The notes under the pieces: generated by a model
What the model was told of the DNA's origin: nothing
The model's input: the letters and a program-made list of their open reading frames with translations, nothing else
Database searches by the model: none
Part shown: piece by piece, positions 58,507 to 64,000 of the stretch
Position numbering within the stretch: position 1 is the first letter of the stretch
Layout of the letters: every line of letters starts with the position of its first letter
NCBI GenBank assembly: GCA_963737705.1
Contig: CAVTTP010000004.1
Location: forward strand, 310,001-374,000
Length of the DNA: 64,000 nt
DNA from: PALSA-607 sp963737705
Lineage (GTDB): Bacteria; Actinomycetota; Actinomycetes; Acidothermales; Acidothermaceae
Direction of reading: 5' to 3'
Translations under genes and position numbers: made by a program

Positions 58507-60326
58507 TTCGGTTCCTGGCTCGCAAGGCGGATCGAAGTATCCGCCTCACCGAATCCCGAGTAATGGCCTATCCGTTGGACAAACTCGAAGAAGAGGCCGC
58601 CGATCGCGGCGCTGTACGTATGAAGAAATTCGCCGTTCTCAGTTCGGTCATACAGCACTCCGACCGATCGCAACTCGTCGAGTTGGCTCGGCATTAAGTC
58701 ATACCTTGCCGCAAGGTCGGCGTAATAGTTGTCAGGTATCGCCAACATCTCAGCACCTGTTGCGCGGAGCGAACGCGCTGTTGCGACGACATCATGCGTG
58801 CCCAGCGCGATCTGTTGGAGGCCTGCGGGTGACGAGCGGCCGACTACTCCCGCGGAGATTGCGATTCGTAGGGTCGCATCGGCGTTGGTGAGTGCCCGGC
58901 TTTGCAGTTGGCCGTGCGGGCGGTTGATTTCGGCGATCGGCCCTGCCGTCAACCCCAGTAGCAGCCGGTACAACGAGATCTCCGCGTCGTAAAGATCTGC
59001 TGACACGGTGCCACCAAGATGGTCGACCACCTGCGCGCCAACACCACGCGGGACATCTCCGGTGTCGATGAAGTCTGCGCGCCACCTGTAGGGCTCAGCA
59101 AGGCCGCAAAACACTAGCTGCAGACCCATCGGCGTCGTCACAGATGGCAGGTCAGCTTCGTTTGGCGCATGGTGCTGGTCGTCGAAGGGCAGTCGAAGGT
59201 CGGCCGCACGTCGCACTGCGGCGTCAATGTCAGGTGTGTTGAGACCGATTCCGACGACCGACGGCCGATCGGCGACCTGCGCCTGCGAGTTCAGTATGAC
59301 CCGGACGTCGCCCTGCTCCCACAGTTGCACTGCTTTCGAACGGTGGACGCCGACGAGCGCGAACCCGAACAGCTGCAACCACGCGGAGAATCTCGACACC
59401 ATTCGCCCGGCAACGGCAATCTCGACGAACGCCACGCCGTCGACTTTCGGAACTGGCGGGAGCGATGCGAGTAGTACAGGGGGACTGGTGATGGGGATGT
59501 CGAGTCGGTCAAGCTCACGGCGAGTGCGGTCCTCTAGGTAGTGCAGCGATCTGCGGGCGTCTCTCGCGATCTGCTCCGCAGGGCCGGCGCGTACCGTGTC
59601 ACTGAAGACCTCGAGCGATAGCGGCCCTCGGTAACCAGCACGCACGACGGCGGCCGTAAAACTAGCCAGGTCGAGGCTGCCTTGGCCGGGGAAGCATCGG
59701 TAGTGTCTGCTCAAGCGCAAAACGTCCATGCTCTGATGCGGAGCATCGGCAAGTTGGACGAAAAAGAGCGAGCTTGGCGTGATGTGCGCAATGTCCGCGA
59801 GATCGTCGCCCACCGACATGATGTGGAAGCTATCGAGGCAGATCCCCACTGCCGGGTGACCAGCTCGCACCACGATTTCGTAGGCGTCCGCGTAGTGCCT
59901 TACCCGCGTGCCCCAGGCGAGTGCCTCGTACGCAACCCGTATTCCGGCGTCAGCGGCAAGGTCTCCAAGGGCATGAAGATGCTCGGCCGCGAGATCGGGA
60001 TCGTCGATTGTTTCGGGGCTGACATTCGAGCACACCAGCATCAGGTCGACGCCTAATGAGGTCATCAGTTTGAGCTTCGCCGCGGCTCGTCGCAAGTTGC
60101 GTTGAAACTGCTGCGAAGGCAGACCTTCGAAGTCTCTGAATGGTTGGTACAGCTCGATCGTCAACCCGAGATCGGCCGCCAGTTTGCCTATCTCGGCGGG
60201 CCGCAACGGGGATGCGATCAGGTCAGCCTCAAATAGCTCGACTCCGTCGAATCCCGCACTGGCTATAGCGGGCAACTTCTCCTCGAGTGAGCCGCTTACC
60301 GAGACGGTTGCGATCGAAGACCGCAC
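58503..60326 (-). CDS. Two-domain 3-dehydroshikimate dehydratase (QsuB/QuiC-like)
   Basis: Residues 1 to about 280 form a sugar-phosphate-isomerase-type TIM barrel with the metal ligands of 3-dehydroshikimate dehydratase: Glu in VAYEALAWG, Asp in CLDSFHIMS, Gln in FVQLADAP and Glu in LSLEVFSD. Residues about 295-607 resemble 4-hydroxyphenylpyruvate dioxygenase (two VOC modules, with HHAPNEADLPSV and GEFLHTYSAAIGGLFFEFVQ). This is the QsuB layout known from Corynebacterium. The reaction turns 3-dehydroshikimate into protocatechuate. The gene begins 6 bases after aroQ, so the two enzymes form one operon for quinate/shikimate use. Confidence 0.92.
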   Translation of the reverse strand: MRSSIATVSVSGSLEEKLPAIASAGFDGVELFEADLIASPLRPAEIGKLAADLGLTIELYQPFRDFEGLPSQQFQRNLRRAAAKLKLMTSLGVDLMLVCSNVSPETIDDPDLAAEHLHALGDLAADAGIRVAYEALAWGTRVRHYADAYEIVVRAGHPAVGICLDSFHIMSVGDDLADIAHITPSSLFFVQLADAPHQSMDVLRLSRHYRCFPGQGSLDLASFTAAVVRAGYRGPLSLEVFSDTVRAGPAEQIARDARRSLHYLEDRTRRELDRLDIPITSPPVLLASLPPVPKVDGVAFVEIAVAGRMVSRFSAWLQLFGFALVGVHRSKAVQLWEQGDVRVILNSQAQVADRPSVVGIGLNTPDIDAAVRRAADLRLPFDDQHHAPNEADLPSVTTPMGLQLVFCGLAEPYRWRADFIDTGDVPRGVGAQVVDHLGGTVSADLYDAEISLYRLLLGLTAGPIAEINRPHGQLQSRALTNADATLRIAISAGVVGRSSPAGLQQIALGTHDVVATARSLRATGAEMLAIPDNYYADLAARYDLMPSQLDELRSVGVLYDRTENGEFLHTYSAAIGGLFFEFVQRIGHYSGFGEADTSIRLASQEPN

Positions 60327-60332
60327 AACAAC

Positions 60333-60785
60333 CTAGTCCTCGGCCAGGTAGCGGACAGCAGCCGTGTAGCTTCCAAGACCAAGACCGGCAATGACGCCAT
60401 GAGCTTCCTTGGCGGGATAGTCCGTCGCACGGAACGGCTCGCGGCGATGGAGATTCGTAAGATGCACGACGATTACCTTTACCGGCACGGTCGCGAGCAC
60501 GTCCATCAACGCGACGGAGGAATGTGTGAGTGCAGCCGGATTCAGTACCAAACCGCGGACGGTCTCCCGCACCTCTTGAATCCAATCAATCAATACGCCT
60601 TCATGATTCGTTTGACGAAAATCGATCGACACGTCGAACGGCGCTGCCACGTCGCGACATGCTTGCTCGATCTCTGCCAGCGTGCGAAGCCCGTACTTCT
60701 CGGGCTCACGGACGCCAAGGAGATTGAGATTCGGGCCGTTGAAGACGCCGACGACTCGTGGCTGGACGCTGTCTTGACTTGCCAC
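60333..60785 (-). CDS. aroQ: Type II 3-dehydroquinate dehydratase
   Basis: The 150-residue size and motifs fit AroQ: FNGPNLNLLGVREPEKYG (catalytic Tyr), NHEGVLIDWIQ, LNPAALTHSSVAL (Asn and His) and VHLTNLHRREPFR (His and Arg). It dehydrates 3-dehydroquinate to 3-dehydroshikimate, which the next enzyme in the operon converts to protocatechuate. The context therefore points to catabolism rather than aromatic amino acid synthesis. The GTG start at 60785 has GAAGGAA upstream, and an imperfect TetR-type palindrome lies a further few bases upstream. Confidence 0.94.
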   Translation of the reverse strand: MASQDSVQPRVVGVFNGPNLNLLGVREPEKYGLRTLAEIEQACRDVAAPFDVSIDFRQTNHEGVLIDWIQEVRETVRGLVLNPAALTHSSVALMDVLATVPVKVIVVHLTNLHRREPFRATDYPAKEAHGVIAGLGLGSYTAAVRYLAED

Positions 60786-60802
60786 TTGGTTCCTTCATTA
60801 TG

Positions 60803-60818
60803 AACGGACTAGTTCGTT
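60803..60818. promoter_or_regulatory. Imperfect palindrome before aroQ, matching the one before the dehydrogenase gene
   Basis: AACGGACTAGTTCGTT at 60803-60818 is palindromic with one mismatch pair. It shares the core ACGGAC-YA-GTYCGT with the stronger palindrome at 61696-61713. It lies 17 bases upstream of the aroQ start and in the gap divergent to the TetR gene, so it is a likely operator for that regulator. Confidence 0.6.
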
Positions 60819-60969
60819 ACATCGTATCTAGACGCCTACGCGGCCGTGAAGGGTCTGTGACGCGTTTCTTCCGGGTTCACTGGCGTCTCCTGGCCCGCCG
60901 CCGTAGACCGGAACGCCATACACCTACGATTGCGTCGGTTGGCGCGGCAGTATGAAGGGAGCGCGCCGG

Positions 60970-61620
60970 ATGGCGGGTGAAGAACGCATCGCAGTAGCGG
61001 GCGACCGACAGCGCGATGCGGATCGTACGCGCGCAGAACTCCTGGAGGTCGCGACCGCCGAGTTCGCCCGCAATGGCTACTCTGGCGCCCGCGTCGATGA
61101 GATCGCGGCTCGAACGCGCACGACGAAGAGGATGATCTACTACTACTTCGGCGGCAAGGAACAGCTGTATATCGCAGTGCTTGAGCAAGCCTATGCAGGC
61201 ATCCGTGAGCATGAGCGACGCCTCGAGCTAACGCACCTCTCCCCGACCGAAGCAGTGCGGCGCCTCATCGAATTCACGTTTGACTACCAGGAGTCGCACC
61301 CGGAGTTCATCAAGCTCGTCAGCATTGAAAATATCCACGAGGCCGAGTTCCTGATGAAGTCCGACGTACTGGTCCCGACGAATAGTTCTGCCGTCGATCT
61401 GTTGGCCGAGTTCCTTGATGCCGGCCGCGCGACGGGCGAGTTCACCGTTGCCGTCACCGCACTTGAACTGCACATGATGATCAGTGCGCTGTGCTTCTTT
61501 CGAGTAGCGAACCGGTCATCCCTCAAGGCCGTCTTCGGATACGACACAGGGACGAAAGCCCATCGGGTTCGACAACGCCAACTCACCTGCGACGTCGTAC
61601 TCGCCTATCTCAAGAGCTGA
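60970..61620 (+). CDS. TetR family regulator of the quinate/shikimate-type island
   Basis: The N-terminal DNA-binding domain is clear (TRAELLEVATAEFARNGYSG, VDEIAARTRTTKRMIYYYFG). The rest (HPEFIKLVSIENIHEAEFL, then a region ending in LAYLKS) resembles TetR_C domains of the NicS/aromatic-catabolism type. I start at ATG 60970 with AAGGGAG eight bases upstream; ATG 60952 is in frame but has no site. It stands between the divergent aroQ operon and the dehydrogenase gene, both preceded by matching palindromes, so it probably controls both. Confidence 0.9.
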   Translation: MAGEERIAVAGDRQRDADRTRAELLEVATAEFARNGYSGARVDEIAARTRTTKRMIYYYFGGKEQLYIAVLEQAYAGIREHERRLELTHLSPTEAVRRLIEFTFDYQESHPEFIKLVSIENIHEAEFLMKSDVLVPTNSSAVDLLAEFLDAGRATGEFTVAVTALELHMMISALCFFRVANRSSLKAVFGYDTGTKAHRVRQRQLTCDVVLAYLKS

Positions 61621-61695
61621 GTCTGCTCGTCAGCTGTGAGACCGGTTGCAATTTCGTAACGGCCTCTTCCCTGGTGCCCTCCCGTCCCGTATAAC

Positions 61696-61713
61696 GTACG
61701 GACCAGTCCGTAC
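61696..61713 (+). promoter_or_regulatory. Palindromic operator GTACGGAC-CA-GTCCGTAC
   Basis: The two 8-base arms at 61696-61703 and 61706-61713 are perfect reverse complements around CA. The site lies 33 bases before the TTG start of the dehydrogenase gene and just upstream of a GGGGAGGAAG ribosome binding site, so it would cover the promoter. It matches the palindrome before aroQ in its core. Confidence 0.7.
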
Positions 61714-61745
61714 ATTGTGGGGAGGAAGTCGTCGAAGCGATCGCG

Positions 61746-62714
61746 TTGCTCCGGCCGGGGAAGGTTGCCATCGTTGACCTGCCCGAGCCGATGTGTGGCC
61801 CAGGGGATGTCATCATCCAAATGCGAGCCGTTGGGCTATGCGGCTCGGATCTGAGCGTGTATTCGGGAGCATTTCCGGTCTCGGAGTACCCATGGGTGGT
61901 CGGCCACGAGGGCGGCGGGGAGATTGTCGCCGTCGGCGCGGAGGTACGTGGTCGTCGTCCTGGCCAGGTCGTAGTGATCGAACCGAACATTTCGTGCTCG
62001 CATTGCGCCCCATGTAAGGCGGGTCAAACGTCGTCGTGCACGAATCGTCGAGCGCTTGGAGTAAACGAGCCGGGGATCGCGGCCGAACGCGTTAGGGTGC
62101 CGGCGGAATTCTGTTGGCCCGTTCCGGACGGAACCCTGTCAACCACCATCGCAGGCTTCGAGCCGAGCGTCGTCGCACGCGCCACAGTGCGCCGCGTCGG
62201 TCTGCACGAGGGTGATCGGTGTCTGGTCGTCGGCGCCGGGTCGCAGGGACTCATGATGTGTCTCTATCTGCACTCACTTGGGCTCCATCCATTCGTCGTT
62301 GAGCCGCACCCTGGGCGTCTTGCGTTAGCCCTGCAACTCGGCGCCCGTGCCCACGAACCCGGTCTCGACGGGTACCCCTTCGTCTTTGAGACCTCCGGAG
62401 CGCAATCTGCGTTTAGACCCGCACTCGACGCTGTCGGTCCAGGCGGCCAGCTCGTGCTGATCGGTCAGAGCAGCGCAGACGTCGCGATTACGACTCGCGA
62501 ACTTGTGCAACGGCAGCTGACCGTCCGCGGCTCGCTGATCTACGACCACCCTCAGGATTTCGCCGAGGCGGTACAGGTACTGGACGACGGCGACGCCGGG
62601 ATCGCATCTGTGATGCAAGCAAGCTACTCACCGTTTGATGCCGACCGAGCGTTTAGCGAAGCCGGCGAGATTGCTGGGAAGTCATGGCTCGATGTCACGC
62701 ACTGGACGAAGTAA
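61746..62714 (+). CDS. Zinc-dependent medium-chain alcohol dehydrogenase
   Basis: This MDR-family oxidoreductase has the catalytic zinc ligands in GLCGSDLSVYSG and VVGHEGGGEI. The structural zinc cysteines are spaced as C-x2-C-x2-C-x7-C (SCSHCAPCKAGQTSSC). The NAD-binding loop is LVVGAGSQGLMMCLY. At 322 residues it is short, with a compressed C-terminus. TTG 61746 is the only standard start in the right place, but the ribosome binding site GGGGAGGAAG (61719-61728) is 18 bases away. The sequence between reads in frame as VVEAIA, as if translation began nearer the site. The palindrome upstream suggests control by the neighbouring TetR. The substrate is perhaps quinate, shikimate or a related alcohol. 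Confidence 0.85.
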   Translation: MLRPGKVAIVDLPEPMCGPGDVIIQMRAVGLCGSDLSVYSGAFPVSEYPWVVGHEGGGEIVAVGAEVRGRRPGQVVVIEPNISCSHCAPCKAGQTSSCTNRRALGVNEPGIAAERVRVPAEFCWPVPDGTLSTTIAGFEPSVVARATVRRVGLHEGDRCLVVGAGSQGLMMCLYLHSLGLHPFVVEPHPGRLALALQLGARAHEPGLDGYPFVFETSGAQSAFRPALDAVGPGGQLVLIGQSSADVAITTRELVQRQLTVRGSLIYDHPQDFAEAVQVLDDGDAGIASVMQASYSPFDADRAFSEAGEIAGKSWLDVTHWTK

Positions 62715-62800
62715 CAACGAGTTCGGACCTGCACGGAACGGGTCGGTCTCACCCGACCAAACCAACTGACCGACGCAGCTTTCATCAGGAGGACCTTGCA

Positions 62801-64000
62801 ATGAAAGTCACCACGAGCCGCCGATCGCTGCTCGCCGCCTTCGCTTGTTCCCTGATAGTGGTCATCTCCGGCTGCTCGTCGAGCAAGAAGACGAGCGCGA
62901 CGAGCAGTCCTGCTGGTGCGGGAAGCAGCGCGACGGCGAGCACTTCATCCGCGTCCAGTGCTGCCGCACCGACCGGCAGTGCGCCTGCAAGCAGTGCCGC
63001 GGCGATCGGGTCGGCCGCGGCAGGCGGTAACCCGATCAAGATCGCCGTTATCGATGCCCAAAGTGGCCAGAGCAGTTCGCTCGGCAAGTGGGAATACGAC
63101 GGCGTCAAGCTGGCAGTCGATCAAGCCAATGCATCCGGGGGTGTCAACGGCCGCAAGGTGGAACTCAGCGTGTTCGACGACCAGGCGGATCCCACGGTCA
63201 GCACCAACCTCGCCCGCAAGGTAGCGAGCGAGGGCTTCATCGCGGTCCTCGGCCCCGCCGAGAGCGCAGATGCCATCGCGATGTCACCGATACTCGAGCA
63301 AGCGAAGATTCCCTTCATCACGTCGGGACAGTCACCGGCGATGCCCAAGCTCGGCGACCCGTACCTGTTCTTGAATAGCCCGACCAGCACAACGTATGAC
63401 ACGACGCTGGCCAACTATGCGGTCACTACTGCGAAGTTCACCCACATCGCGATGATTACCAACAACGACGCATATGGCAAAGGCGAACATGACGCATTCA
63501 TCGCTGCGCTCAAGGCGCTAAACGTTACGCCAATCGCCGACCAGGTCGTGACGCCGGATCAGACGGACTTCAGCGCGGCACTGACGAGCATCCGGCAGAA
63601 GAATCCTGATGCCCTGTTCATCGGCGCCGAAGAGGTCGAGTCGGGTCTCATTACGAAGCAGGCACGCGGACTTGGTATCAAAGCCACCATCATCGGTGGC
63701 GCTCCGGCCGGCACGCCCGTGTATGTACAGACAGCTGGCACGGCAAACGCAGACGGTACCGTGAGCAGTACGCCGTATCTGACCAATGACACGAACGCTC
63801 AGACAAAGGCATTCGCCGCGGCGTACGACGCCGCGTACGGAACGGAGCCGGAACTTCACGGTGCCAAGGCGTATGACGGTGCGGAGATCATGCTGCAGGC
63901 ACTGAAGACGACGAATGGCGCAGGCGGGCAGGCACTAGACGACGCCATCCGCGCAGTGAAGTATCAGGGCCTGGTTGGCGATTTTGCCTTCGATGCAACG
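62801..64000 (+). CDS. ABC transporter substrate-binding lipoprotein, branched-chain amino acid (LivK/periplasmic-binding type I) family, 3' end outside window
   Basis: ATG 62801 follows a strong AGGAGG. The N-terminus is a lipoprotein signal (RRSLLAAFACSLIVVISGC, Cys at residue 25), then a Ser/Ala/Thr-rich linker to about residue 76. The binding domain follows: IKIAVIDAQSGQSSSLGKWE, VLGPAESADAIAMSP, ITNNDAYGKGEHDAF and HGAKAYDGAEIM, as in LivJ/LivK-type receptors, many of which bind aromatic acids or amides. The frame is open to the last base, giving 400 codons, so about 20 residues or more are missing. Permease and ATPase genes are expected beyond the window. The context suggests uptake of the compound handled by the neighbouring catabolic genes. 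Confidence 0.9.
   Translation, partial: MKVTTSRRSLLAAFACSLIVVISGCSSSKKTSATSSPAGAGSSATASTSSASSAAAPTGSAPASSAAAIGSAAAGGNPIKIAVIDAQSGQSSSLGKWEYDGVKLAVDQANASGGVNGRKVELSVFDDQADPTVSTNLARKVASEGFIAVLGPAESADAIAMSPILEQAKIPFITSGQSPAMPKLGDPYLFLNSPTSTTYDTTLANYAVTTAKFTHIAMITNNDAYGKGEHDAFIAALKALNVTPIADQVVTPDQTDFSAALTSIRQKNPDALFIGAEEVESGLITKQARGLGIKATIIGGAPAGTPVYVQTAGTANADGTVSSTPYLTNDTNAQTKAFAAAYDAAYGTEPELHGAKAYDGAEIMLQALKTTNGAGGQALDDAIRAVKYQGLVGDFAFDAT

Overview
The window is GC-rich, gene-dense chromosomal DNA from a high-GC Gram-positive bacterium (Actinomycetota). The case rests on many GTG starts, purine-rich ribosome binding sites, an F420-type luciferase-like oxidoreductase, a SigG-like ECF sigma factor with a SnoaL-like tail, a YtrA-type GntR regulator with an ABC transporter, an AldO-type alditol oxidase very close to the Streptomyces enzyme, and an actinobacterial-style hopanoid cluster. 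I would guess a soil lineage such as Frankiales or Jatrophihabitans, but the genus cannot be fixed from this sequence. I saw no rRNA, tRNA, CRISPR array, transposase or replication origin.

Layout. 1-5.5 kb: an RNA-repair operon with the end of Hen1 (3'-terminal RNA 2'-O-methyltransferase), Pnkp (kinase-phosphatase-ligase) and an RlaP-type polymerase-beta nucleotidyltransferase, all overlapping, followed by an M55 D-aminopeptidase. 5.5-18.4 kb: a secreted Kelch/cell-wall-binding protein, an APH-like kinase, two ABC exporters, an F420-type oxidoreductase, NAD kinase, a LuxR regulator carrying a hydrolase domain that lacks its nucleophile, a methyltransferase, a VOC protein and an SDR enzyme. 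18.4-24.3 kb: an unrecognised 424-residue protein translationally coupled to an N-acyl-D-amino-acid deacylase, an AraC-VOC pair, an FMN-dependent alpha-hydroxy-acid oxidase, a PhnB-like protein and a small Cys/His-rich membrane protein. 24.4-28.2 kb: a BNR-repeat lipoprotein and a GntR-ABC operon with a visible operator. 28.3-38.8 kb: a mixed region with a serine beta-lactamase-like hydrolase, an isochorismatase-like hydrolase, a PilZ protein, a two-domain VOC protein divergent from a SigG-like sigma factor, a STAS protein, lipoproteins, LtrA, an RibD-C reductase, a membrane-anchored trypsin-like protease with a leucine-heptad stalk, and glutathione peroxidase.

38.9-46 kb is a hopanoid locus: HpnO on the minus strand, and on the plus strand a polyprenyl diphosphate synthase, squalene-hopene cyclase, one polypeptide joining HpnG to IspH, and HpnH. 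These proteins would supply isoprenoid precursors, cyclise squalene, add the adenosyl side chain, remove adenine and aminate the side chain. The squalene-making genes hpnCDE are not in the window. 46-57.9 kb: a histidine-kinase-like membrane sensor without a kinase domain, a secreted hydrolase, a PLP decarboxylase, a YflT-type stress protein, a PAS-PAS-GGDEF-EAL protein, a PPM1-like methyltransferase, alditol oxidase, an aldo-keto reductase, a tiny acidic protein and a DHA2 MFS efflux pump divergent from a TetR regulator. 57.9-64 kb: an apparent quinate/shikimate-to-protocatechuate island with a QsuB-like dehydratase, AroQ, a TetR regulator, a zinc dehydrogenase and the start of an ABC substrate-binding lipoprotein. 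Two matching palindromes lie upstream of the two transcription units.

Across the window, four convergent gene pairs end in interlocked CTAG stop codons. Several genes also end in short tandem repeats that multiply the stop codon.
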